NCBI GenBank assembly: GCA_934691625.1
Contig: CAKUTA010000002.1
Location: 248,001-312,000, forward strand
DNA: 64,000 nucleotides
DNA from: an uncultured Bacteroidales bacterium
GTDB lineage: Bacteria > Bacteroidota > Bacteroidia > Bacteroidales > UBA932
Direction: 5' to 3'
Positions 27,207-34,669 of the stretch are shown here, one piece after another (the stretch's first letter is position 1; the number at the start of each line of letters is the position of its first letter). Position numbers and translations under genes: made by a program. The notes below the pieces were generated by a model. The model ran no database searches. It saw only the letters and a list, made by a program, of their open reading frames with translations, and was not told the DNA's origin.

Positions 27207-27922
27207 TGGAGAAGACCAGGATGATTCATAATGGAGTTTCCAAGAAGGTGTACGCCACGGATGAGCCTGACAAGGTGATTATCCAGTACACGGACTTCAT
27301 TACGGCATATTATAAGATAAAGAAGGCTATCATCAAGGATAAGGGCTTGTACTGCAATGCCATATCCAGCGAGATCTTCAAGGTGCTTGCCGCCTCCGGG
27401 GTGCCGGTGCATTTCATCGAAAAGATTTCTGATACGGAGCAGGTCTGCCGCAGGGTGGACTCCATTCAGATGGAAGTCATTGTCAGGAATGTCATTGCCG
27501 GATCCATGGCGCACAGGCTGGGAATCGAGGAGGGTGTGATTCCGTCTGAACCGGTGATTGATTTCTGCTACAAGAACGAGGATCTTGGCGAGCCGCTTAT
27601 CAATGACAGCCATGCACTTGCTCTCGGACTTGTAACCGGGGAGGAACTTTCGGAGATATACAGGCTTACGAGGAAGATCAATGATGTGCTTGTCCCGCTT
27701 TTCCGCAAGATCGGCATTACACTTGTGGATTTCAAGATAGAGTTCGGCCGTCTGCCTGACGGGAAGATAATCCTTTCCGATGACATTACTCCTGACAGCG
27801 CCCGTTTCTGGGATATAGAGACAGGAATGAAGCTGGACAAGGACCGCTTCCGTCATGACAACGGCAAGGTTGGTCAGGGGTACAAGACTGTATATGAAAG
27901 ACTTATGTCTGAAGTTAAGTAG
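27206..27922 (+). CDS. purC: SAICAR synthetase PurC
   Basis: PurC joins CAIR and aspartate using ATP. The chosen ATG at 27206 overlaps the last base of purL; a GTG at 27203 is a possible one-codon extension. The 238-residue protein is normal length and has the SAICAR signatures: KKVYATDEPDKVI (glycine-poor P-loop substitute), VEVIVRN-type MEVIVRNVIAGS, LVDFKIEFGR and the ATP/Mg motif LSDDITPDSARFWD. Translation is probably coupled to purL. Confidence 0.96.
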   Translation: MEKTRMIHNGVSKKVYATDEPDKVIIQYTDFITAYYKIKKAIIKDKGLYCNAISSEIFKVLAASGVPVHFIEKISDTEQVCRRVDSIQMEVIVRNVIAGSMAHRLGIEEGVIPSEPVIDFCYKNEDLGEPLINDSHALALGLVTGEELSEIYRLTRKINDVLVPLFRKIGITLVDFKIEFGRLPDGKIILSDDITPDSARFWDIETGMKLDKDRFRHDNGKVGQGYKTVYERLMSEVK

Positions 27923-27924
27923 AT

Positions 27925-29376
27925 ATGGATATTAGGGATAATATAATGGGTGGAATGGGCCTGGAAGGTGGGGCTTTCCGTGGTCTGCATGAGGAATGCG
28001 GCGTTTTCGGCGTCTGGGGAGTGCCTAATGCAGCCGAGGTGACATACTACGGGCTTCATTCACTTCAGCACAGAGGCCAGGAGGGCTGCGGAATTGTTTC
28101 TGTCAATGATGAAGGACAGCTCCGCCGTGTCAAGGGGCTTGGCCTGGTGACAGAGGTTTTCAGCAATGACAATCTTTCCACGCTCCAGGGAAACATGGCT
28201 ATCGGGCATGTCCGCTATTCCACGACAGGTGGCGGAGGAATCGAGAATGTCCAGCCTTTCCTTTTCAGGCACAACTCCGGTGATTTCGCATTGGCACATA
28301 ACGGCAATCTCGTGAATTCCGAACCGCTGAGGCGTTATCTGGAGGATCGTGGAAGCCTTTTCCAGTCCACTTCTGACAGCGAGATCCTGGCGCATCTGAT
28401 AAAGAAGGATCCTCATGAGCGCAAGAAGCCGCGTATCTATCCTATCATGGAGGCATTGAACATGATAGAGGGTGCGTTTGCCTTCGTCATAATGACTCAG
28501 AACAGGATTTATGCATGCAGGGACAAATATGGGCTCAGGCCGTTGTCACTCGGGAAGCTCGGTGACGGCTACGTTGTCAGCAGCGAGACCTGTGCATTCA
28601 GCACCATCGGAGCTGAGTTCATAAGGGATATCGAGCCTGGAGAGATTGTCACCATTGACCATCATGGAATCCGGAGCCGCAGATATTCGGAGTACCAGCG
28701 CCATGCAATGTGCGCGATGGAGTACATATATTTCTCTCGTCCGGACAGCGATATAGAGAGCATGAACGTGCACACGTTCCGCAAGGAGTCAGGCAAGCTG
28801 CTTTACAAGGAGTCTCCTGCTGATGCCGATATCGTGGTGGGTGTTCCGGATTCAAGTCTCAGTGCGGCAATGGGTTACGCCGAGGCGAGCGGGCTTCCTT
28901 ATGAGATGGGGCTTATAAAGAACAAGTATATAGGCAGGACATTTATACAGCCTTCACAGGCAATGCGTGACAAGGGCGTGAAGATGAAGCTTTCTCCTGT
29001 GCGGAGCATCGTGTCGGGAAAGAGGGTTGTGCTTATAGATGATTCCATTGTGCGCGGAACCACGTCGCGGAGGATTGTCAGGATGCTCCGAGAGGCTGGT
29101 GCTACACAGGTGCATGTGCGTATCGCCAGCCCGATGATCAAGTTCCCGTGCTTCTATGGAGTGGATATATCCACATACGATGAGCTGCTTTGTGCACGAA
29201 GAACGTTGGATGAGGCAAGGCAGACCATTGAAGCTGATACATTGGCATTCCTTTCGGAATCAGCCCTTTATGAGGCGGGAAAGAGAAGCGACCTCTGTCT
29301 CTCCTGCTTCAACGGCAACTATCCGACCTCGTTATACTCGAGTCTGGAGGATGCCAACAAGGACGGCAAGTTCTAG
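27925..29376 (+). CDS. purF: Amidophosphoribosyltransferase PurF (iron-sulfur, B. subtilis type)
   Basis: PurF commits PRPP to purine synthesis. Residues 1-24 form a longer than usual propeptide before the catalytic Cys25 (HEECGVFGVWG), which must be exposed by autoprocessing. The NTN glutaminase motifs HVRYSTTG and AHNGNLVN are intact, as is the phosphoribosyltransferase PRPP loop VVLIDDSIVRGTTS. Cysteines at AMCAMEY, FPCFYG and DLCLSCF match the four that bind the structural [4Fe-4S] cluster. 483 residues. The gene starts 2 bp after purC. Confidence 0.95.
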   Translation: MDIRDNIMGGMGLEGGAFRGLHEECGVFGVWGVPNAAEVTYYGLHSLQHRGQEGCGIVSVNDEGQLRRVKGLGLVTEVFSNDNLSTLQGNMAIGHVRYSTTGGGGIENVQPFLFRHNSGDFALAHNGNLVNSEPLRRYLEDRGSLFQSTSDSEILAHLIKKDPHERKKPRIYPIMEALNMIEGAFAFVIMTQNRIYACRDKYGLRPLSLGKLGDGYVVSSETCAFSTIGAEFIRDIEPGEIVTIDHHGIRSRRYSEYQRHAMCAMEYIYFSRPDSDIESMNVHTFRKESGKLLYKESPADADIVVGVPDSSLSAAMGYAEASGLPYEMGLIKNKYIGRTFIQPSQAMRDKGVKMKLSPVRSIVSGKRVVLIDDSIVRGTTSRRIVRMLREAGATQVHVRIASPMIKFPCFYGVDISTYDELLCARRTLDEARQTIEADTLAFLSESALYEAGKRSDLCLSCFNGNYPTSLYSSLEDANKDGKF

Positions 29377-29402
29377 CTGGCCCCTGGCGGAGAGCAGAAG
29401 GT

Positions 29403-29509
29403 GTGGAGCGTAATACTTTGATTTATAGTTAATTGGGTAAAGTGCTACTCCGCGAATCCTGGAGTGGAAAAGTGGTTAATAATTTATAAGTCAGTGACTT
29501 ATATTCCAC
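29403..29509. repeat. 107-bp symmetric palindromic element, copy A
   Basis: Ends GTGGAGCGTAATA and TATATTCCAC are inverted. A central palindrome CTACTCC-N9-GGAGTGG at 29445-29467 sits exactly 42 bp from each end. It lies between purF and purM (gap 29377-29553). Copies B and C have the same length and geometry. Confidence 0.75.
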
Positions 29510-29553
29510 GGCCGCAAAATAAAAACTTGAATTAAGAAACAAATATTTACGAT

Positions 29554-30585
29554 ATGGCAGTAGATTATGAGAAAGCAGGCGTAAGCCTTGAAGCCGGATA
29601 CGATGTCGTAAGACGTATCAAGAAACATGTGGCTTCAACATCACGTCCCGGCGTGATGGGGAACATAGGGTCGTTCGGCGGAATGTTCGACCTTTCGGCT
29701 CTGAATATCAAGGAGCCGGTACTTGTGAGCGGAACTGACGGTGTCGGCACCAAGCTTAAGCTTGCATTTGCAATGGACAAGCACGATACCATCGGAATCG
29801 ATGCTGTGGCAATGTGCGTTAATGATGTCCTTGCACAGGGAGCAGAACCGCTCTTCTTCCTGGATTATGTCGCGGTCGGCAAGAACATACCGGCAAAAAT
29901 CGAAGCTATAGTGGCTGGAGTTGCAGAAGGATGCCGTCAGGCCGGATGCGCACTTGTCGGCGGCGAGACAGCAGAGATGCCGGGCATGTATGGAGATGGT
30001 GAATATGACATTGCAGGCTACACTACAGGAGTCGTCGAGAAGTCCAAACTCATTGACGGCACTAAAGTCAAGGCCGGTGATGTGCTGGTGGGCATCGCTT
30101 CCACCGGAGTGCATTCAAACGGCTTCAGCCTTGTCAGGAAGATTTTTGCTGATGCGGAGCTTGATCTTCACAAGGTATATCCGGAGCTGGGCGACAAGCC
30201 TCTCGGTGAAGTGGCATTGACACCTACAAGAATCTATGTGAAACAGGTCCTGGATGTCATCAGAAACTGTGATGTGCATGGTGTTGCACATATTACGGGC
30301 GGCGGTTTTGACGAGAACATCCCACGCATCCTTCAGGAAGGCCAGGGCATTCACATTGACGAGGGCACATGGGAGATTCTTCCTATATTCCGTTTCCTTG
30401 AGAAGCATGGCAGGATCGAGCACAGGGAGATGTTCAATATCTATAACATGGGTATCGGCATGGTGCTGGCTATGGATGAGCCAGAGGCGCAGAAGGCTAT
30501 TGATATTCTCGCATCCCACGGTGACAAGGCTACGGTCATCGGTCACGTGACAGACAAGCCTGGCGTAGATATCGCACTGCTGTAG
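29554..30585 (+). CDS. purM: AIR synthetase PurM
   Basis: PurM closes the imidazole ring (FGAM to AIR, ATP-dependent). The 343-residue protein shows [19 protein letters not shown], the Asp-rich [26 protein letters not shown] and [14 protein letters not shown], all typical of the AIRS superfamily. Length is normal. It is preceded and followed by non-coding repeat elements, unlike the tightly packed purE-purF part of the operon. Confidence 0.96.
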   Translation: MAVDYEKAGVSLEAGYDVVRRIKKHVASTSRPGVMGNIGSFGGMFDLSALNIKEPVLVSGTDGVGTKLKLAFAMDKHDTIGIDAVAMCVNDVLAQGAEPLFFLDYVAVGKNIPAKIEAIVAGVAEGCRQAGCALVGGETAEMPGMYGDGEYDIAGYTTGVVEKSKLIDGTKVKAGDVLVGIASTGVHSNGFSLVRKIFADAELDLHKVYPELGDKPLGEVALTPTRIYVKQVLDVIRNCDVHGVAHITGGGFDENIPRILQEGQGIHIDEGTWEILPIFRFLEKHGRIEHREMFNIYNMGIGMVLAMDEPEAQKAIDILASHGDKATVIGHVTDKPGVDIALL

Positions 30586-30591
30586 CGGGTT

Positions 30592-30703
30592 TTAGAAACT
30601 GTCTTGAAATTATCTGAAAGTTTGTGGGGGGATTCATGTCCGACCGAGAATCCTGAGGAATACCCCTAAAACAGCTTTCCGTCATTTCAAAACAGATTCC
30701 TGA
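30592..30703. repeat. Dispersed inverted-repeat element, family 2, short copy
   Basis: Left end TTTAGAAACTGTCTTGAAAT and right end ATTTCAAAACAGATTCCTG are imperfect inverted repeats about 112 bp apart, with the internal block TCCGACCGAGAATCC shared with the copy at 9288-9410. It begins 6 bp after the purM stop. Confidence 0.6.
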
Positions 30704-30792
30704 AGTGTTCAGCTAGTCTTACGGCCCCAGGCCGGCTGAGTCCACGATGCTCCTGGGAATTCCTTCGGCCTGCGAGATAGGTATGAGAATGT

Positions 30793-30899
30793 GTGGAATG
30801 TAAGTAGCTGATATATAAACTTCTACACATATTTCTACTCCATGGAATGAGGAGTGGAAATATGCCTAAATAACTGGTTCCCAGCTCATAACGCTCCAC
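30793..30899. repeat. 107-bp symmetric palindromic element, copy B
   Basis: Begins GTGGAATGTAAGTA and ends in GCTCCAC. The central palindrome CTACTCC-N9-GGAGTGG at 30835-30857 is again 42 bp from each end. It ends about 50 bp before the purH start. Confidence 0.7.
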
Positions 30900-30949
30900 G
30901 GAAGAGAGACGTGCAGAGGAATGATATTTATAAACAACGTATAACTTAG

Positions 30950-32500
30950 ATGAAAGCATTAATCAGCGTAAGTGATAAGACCGGCGTAGTAGAATTCGCC
31001 AAAGGTCTGGTCGCATTGGGATGGGAAATCCTTTCCACAAGCGGCACAATGAAACTTCTTAAAGAGGCAGGTGTGCCTGTAACCAGTGTCAGTGATGTTA
31101 CTGGCTTTCCGGAAATCTGCGATGGCCGTGTGAAGACGCTCCACCCGAAGATCCACGGGGCGCTTCTTGCCCGCCGCGATATCCCTGAGCACATGAAAGA
31201 GCTGAAGGACAACGGCATTGAAACCATCGATCTCGTATGCGTGAACCTCTATCCGTTCCGCGAGACTATCGCCAAGCCGGATGTGACAATGGAGGATGCG
31301 GTGGAGCACATTGACATCGGTGGGCCATCAATGCTCCGCAGCGCAGCCAAGAACTGGGAATCTGTGACAGTTGTCTGCAATCCGGATGACTACGGGACCA
31401 TCCTTTCCGAGATCGGGACTGACGGCAACACAACACGTGAGACACGTCTGAAGCTCTCCGCAAAGGCATACACCCATACCGCAGAATATGACATGGCAAT
31501 ATCCACATATATGCGTGCACAGGCAGGTCTTCCTGAGAAGCTTTTCCTGGAGTATGACCTGAAGCAGGAACTGCGTTATGGCGAGAACCCTCATCAGGAA
31601 GCCAAGTTCTTCAAGAGCGTGACCCCTGAGCCGTTCTCCCTGGCTACAGCCGTGCAGCTTAACGGCAAGGAACTGTCCTATAATAATATACAGGATGCCA
31701 ATGCCACATTGAACATTGTCCGCGAGTTCGACGAGCCGTTCTGTGTGGGCGTGAAGCACATGAACCCTTGCGGAAGCGCCACAGGCAAGACCATTGCCGA
31801 GGCATGGAAGAAGGCCTATGAGGCAGACAAGACGAGTATCTTCGGCGGTATCGTGGCTGCAAACAGGGAGATTGACCTGGAGACTGCGCAGATGCTGAAG
31901 CCTATCTTCCTGGAGATTGTGATGGCTCCATCATTCGCTCCGGATGCCCTGGAACTCCTTTGTACCAAGAAGAATCTCCGTGTTCTCAAGGTGGACATGA
32001 CCAGGGACAATGTTGTCCGCAAGCAGTATGTCAGCATGAACGGTGGCATGCTGGTTCAGGACAGGGACATAAACACGAAGCCTGTAGCCGCAGAACAGTG
32101 CGTGACCGAGGTGAAGCCTACAGGGGAGCAGCTTGCTGACCTCGAGTTCGCATGGAAGATTGTGAAGCATGTGAAGTCCAATGCCATAGTCGTTGCGAAG
32201 AATGGCATGACCTATGGCGTCGGTGCCGGTCAGATGAACCGCATCGGCTCTGCCGAGATTGCGCTGAAGGAGGCACAGAATACATTGAAAGAGGAAGGAA
32301 AGGACATAATGACGGAGGGGCTGGTGCTCGCTTCTGACGGTTTCTTCCCGTTCAATGACTGTGTGGCCCTTGCTGCCGAGTATGGTGTCAAGGCTATCGT
32401 CCAGCCGGGCGGAAGTATCCGTGACGAGGATTCCATCAAGCTTGCCAATGAGAAAGGCATCACTATGCTCTTTACCGGTGAGCGCCATTTCAAACATTAA
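30950..32500 (+). CDS. purH: Bifunctional AICAR transformylase/IMP cyclohydrolase PurH
   Basis: PurH performs the last two steps to IMP. The N-terminal cyclohydrolase domain has ALISVSDKTGVVEFA, RVKTLHPKIHGALLARRD and GGPSMLRSAAKN. The C-terminal transformylase has RYGENPHQEAKFF, the catalytic GVKHMNPCGSA, and QPGGSIRDEDSI before the end. 516 residues is normal. Nine bases separate its stop from the open frame that contains purD. Confidence 0.96.
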   Translation: MKALISVSDKTGVVEFAKGLVALGWEILSTSGTMKLLKEAGVPVTSVSDVTGFPEICDGRVKTLHPKIHGALLARRDIPEHMKELKDNGIETIDLVCVNLYPFRETIAKPDVTMEDAVEHIDIGGPSMLRSAAKNWESVTVVCNPDDYGTILSEIGTDGNTTRETRLKLSAKAYTHTAEYDMAISTYMRAQAGLPEKLFLEYDLKQELRYGENPHQEAKFFKSVTPEPFSLATAVQLNGKELSYNNIQDANATLNIVREFDEPFCVGVKHMNPCGSATGKTIAEAWKKAYEADKTSIFGGIVAANREIDLETAQMLKPIFLEIVMAPSFAPDALELLCTKKNLRVLKVDMTRDNVVRKQYVSMNGGMLVQDRDINTKPVAAEQCVTEVKPTGEQLADLEFAWKIVKHVKSNAIVVAKNGMTYGVGAGQMNRIGSAEIALKEAQNTLKEEGKDIMTEGLVLASDGFFPFNDCVALAAEYGVKAIVQPGGSIRDEDSIKLANEKGITMLFTGERHFKH

Positions 32501-32559
32501 TAGACAGTATGCCGGCATGCCCGTTTCCCGTGGTGTGCCGGTGTTTTTACGAGATTATC

Positions 32560-33912
32560 ATGTCAGAAAACAATATTCCCCGCAGGGCCAAGGTCCTGGT
32601 CGTAGGAGGAGGCGGAAGGGAGCACGCTATCGTGGATGCCCTTTCACGCTCTTCCAGAGTAGAAAAGATATATTGTGCACCGGGTAACGCCGGCATTGCA
32701 CGCCAGGCCAAGTGTGTTCCTCTGGAAGATACACAGGTGGACGAGCTTGCAGATTTCGCGGAGCAGGAAGGCATTGACCTTACAGTCGTAGGACCGGAGA
32801 TTTCCCTTGCTGCCGGCATTGTTGACGAGTTCGAGTCCAGAGGGCTGAAAATTTTCGGCCCGTCGAAGGCTGCGGCCCGCATCGAATCCAGCAAGGATTT
32901 CGCCAAGTCGCTGATGTCCAAGTACAATGTCCCTACGGCGGCATACCGTACATTCTCTGATTACGATGAGGCTCTTGCTTATGTCAATGCCGGAAAACTG
33001 CCTGTTGTACTGAAGTATGACGGCCTGGCTGCGGGTAAGGGCGTTGTCGTTGCCGAGACATTGGAGCAGGCTGACGAGGCATTGAAGGATATGCTGCTGG
33101 ATGACAAGTTCGGTCATGGCAGGGTAGTGGTCGAGGAGTTCTTGACAGGCCCGGAATTTTCGCTCCTGTGCTTTGTGAATGGCTCCGAGGTAGAGCCGAT
33201 GGTTCTGGCTCAGGATCATAAGCGTGCCTATGACAATGATGAGGGACCGAATACGGGTGGCATGGGTGCATACACCCCGCTTCCGTTCATAACTGAAAAG
33301 GATGAGGTCTATGCGCTGGAGCACATCATGAAACCTATAGCTTCCGGCATGGTGGCTGAGGGCATTCCGTTCAAGGGCGTGCTTTACGGCGGGCTGATGA
33401 AGACTCCGGACGGAATCAAGGTGATCGAGTTCAATTGCCGTTTCGGCGATCCTGAGACAGAGGTGGTCCTGCCTCGTCTGGAATCTGATATATTCGAGAT
33501 TTTCTGGGATGTGGCAAATGATATTCCGATGCCGGTGACCAAGTGGTCTTCTGATGCCGTGCTCGGCTTCGTGCTGGCATCAAAGGGATACCCTGGCTCA
33601 TATAAGAAAGGATTTGAGATCAAAGGCATTGACGATGGCCTGAAGGATTCTTCGGTGAAGGTATATCACATGGGGACAACGCTGAAGAAACTTGGGACAG
33701 ACTCTGCGCAGGGCGCTTCCGCAGATGCTCATGAAGCTTTCGACAAGGCCGGACATTCACTTGTCACCAACGGCGGACGGGTTCTCATGGTCCTTGCGTC
33801 AGCACCGACATTGAAGGAGGCTCATGACAAGGCTCTTGCCGCTGTCGAGCGTATCAGCTGCGACAACCTTTTCCACCGAACAGACATAGGCCACTGGGCA
33901 TTTGCTGATTAG
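32560..33912 (+). CDS. purD: Phosphoribosylamine-glycine ligase PurD
   Basis: PurD is the ATP-grasp enzyme joining phosphoribosylamine and glycine. The start is set at ATG 32560 (MSENNIPRRAKVLVVGGGGR); the frame opens 17 codons earlier with residues unlike the family. Motifs: GGGGREHAI, GPEISLAAGIVDEF, LKYDGLAAGKGVVV, NTGGMGAYTPLPF and EFNCRFGDPETEVVLPRL. It has 450 residues and is the last gene of the operon. purN and purB are not in the window. Confidence 0.95.
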   Translation: MSENNIPRRAKVLVVGGGGREHAIVDALSRSSRVEKIYCAPGNAGIARQAKCVPLEDTQVDELADFAEQEGIDLTVVGPEISLAAGIVDEFESRGLKIFGPSKAAARIESSKDFAKSLMSKYNVPTAAYRTFSDYDEALAYVNAGKLPVVLKYDGLAAGKGVVVAETLEQADEALKDMLLDDKFGHGRVVVEEFLTGPEFSLLCFVNGSEVEPMVLAQDHKRAYDNDEGPNTGGMGAYTPLPFITEKDEVYALEHIMKPIASGMVAEGIPFKGVLYGGLMKTPDGIKVIEFNCRFGDPETEVVLPRLESDIFEIFWDVANDIPMPVTKWSSDAVLGFVLASKGYPGSYKKGFEIKGIDDGLKDSSVKVYHMGTTLKKLGTDSAQGASADAHEAFDKAGHSLVTNGGRVLMVLASAPTLKEAHDKALAAVERISCDNLFHRTDIGHWAFAD

Positions 33913-34276
33913 CCTCAAATGCCTGTGTTCCTCCTCCGGTTCATGTCCTTTTATTGGGACTCTGTCCCTAGCCATGTCGCTCCGTGCGCCTTATCGACCT
34001 CCACGCGTTTGCTGAAGTAAATACCCGGTTCCGGCCGGGTGTCTCGTGACGCCGTGTTAACCCTTTCGCAATCCCCCCTATTAGGGGAAAATCAGGGCTT
34101 CGTGTGCACCAGAGCTTAGGGCCTACGCTTCGCTGTTCTTCGCCCGGTGTCTGATGAGTCATGCTAAGTACTGCTACATGACGTGGAGGGAGTGGTGCTT
34201 CATGGTTTTCCAGTGTCTCGTGCCAGCGCAGCTTGCTATCACCGACCACCTCCTGTGGCGCCTTGCCAGTAGGCTC
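33913..34276. other. Unassigned interval between purD and copy C of the 107-bp element
   Basis: About 360 bp with a composition unlike the AT-rich cas side. It contains small hairpins (ACCCGG-TTCCGG-CCGGGT at 34023-34040; CCCC-TATTA-GGGG at 34076-34088) and a leftward open frame of 110 codons (33968-34300) whose product I do not recognise. It may be a decayed mobile element or a non-coding RNA region. Confidence 0.35.
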
Positions 34277-34383
34277 GTGGAATGTAATGTGATGATTCAT
34301 AGGGTGTTAATTGATTTACTACTCCATAAATTATGGAGTAGTATTTCGTTTAATTTGTTGTAGGCCAGTCTATTACATTCCAC
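34277..34383. repeat. 107-bp symmetric palindromic element, copy C
   Basis: GTGGAATGTAAT and ATTACATTCCAC form perfect 12-bp terminal inverted repeats. The central palindrome CTACTCC-N9-GGAGTAG at 34319-34341 is 42 bp from each end. It lies after the purine operon and before the tracrRNA. Confidence 0.8.
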
Positions 34384-34476
34384 GCCCGCAGCTGGTTATG
34401 TCATGAAATGCTTTCGTGCAAGCGGCCGTGTGCAAGAGCATGCCCAGTGTGCTATGTTGCTGCCCTTATATTGATT

Positions 34477-34498
34477 ATTAAAAGCTGTTTTGAAATCC
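34477..34498. repeat. Solitary terminal repeat of dispersed family 2
   Basis: ATTAAAAGCTGTTTTGAAAT matches the left end of the element at 48566. No matching right end is visible nearby, so it is probably a remnant. Confidence 0.4.
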
Positions 34499-34540
34499 TC
34501 CGCCTGCCGGCATGAAGAACCATGTATGGTGAAGGAAACT

Positions 34541-34619
34541 CAAAAAGAAGGCGAGGAATTTCTTCCCCGCCTTAAATGTTTTCACAACGGAATAATCCTT
34601 ATTGTGATTTGCTTCAGAA
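34541..34619 (-). ncRNA. tracrRNA of the type II-C CRISPR system
   Basis: Bases 34601-34620 read TTGTGATTTGCTTCAGAAT on the plus strand, matching the first 20 nt of the CRISPR repeat in crRNA sense with one deletion, so the minus-strand transcript carries the anti-repeat. Transcribed leftward it continues with AATAAGGATTATTCC and GTTGTGAAAACA-type elements like other Bacteroidetes tracrRNAs, and ends in a strong hairpin (AAGGCGGGGAA/TTCCTCGCCTT, 34548-34573) followed by TTTTT. The predicted size is about 80 nt. It lies antisense in the cas9 leader. Confidence 0.85.
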
Positions 34620-34624
34620 TATTG

Positions 34625-34655
34625 CAAATATAAAACATTTTACTGATATTGCAAA
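34625..34655 (-). promoter_or_regulatory. tracrRNA promoter
   Basis: On the minus strand TTTG (34655-34652) and TATATTTG (34632-34625) are 19 nt apart, a good Bacteroidetes promoter. The predicted start is near 34619, at the edge of the anti-repeat. Confidence 0.7.
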
Positions 34656-34669
34656 AAATAACTACTGAT

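Noticed and set aside
33968..34300. 110-codon minus-strand frame as a real gene
   Set aside because: It has no recognised motifs, and it begins inside the 107-bp element; kept only as an unexplained interval.
34649..34669. Upstream ATG for cas9 at 34649
   Set aside because: It adds seven residues before the RuvC-I strand that usually begins Cas9, and it overlaps the tracrRNA -33 box region; the ATG at 34670 is preferred.
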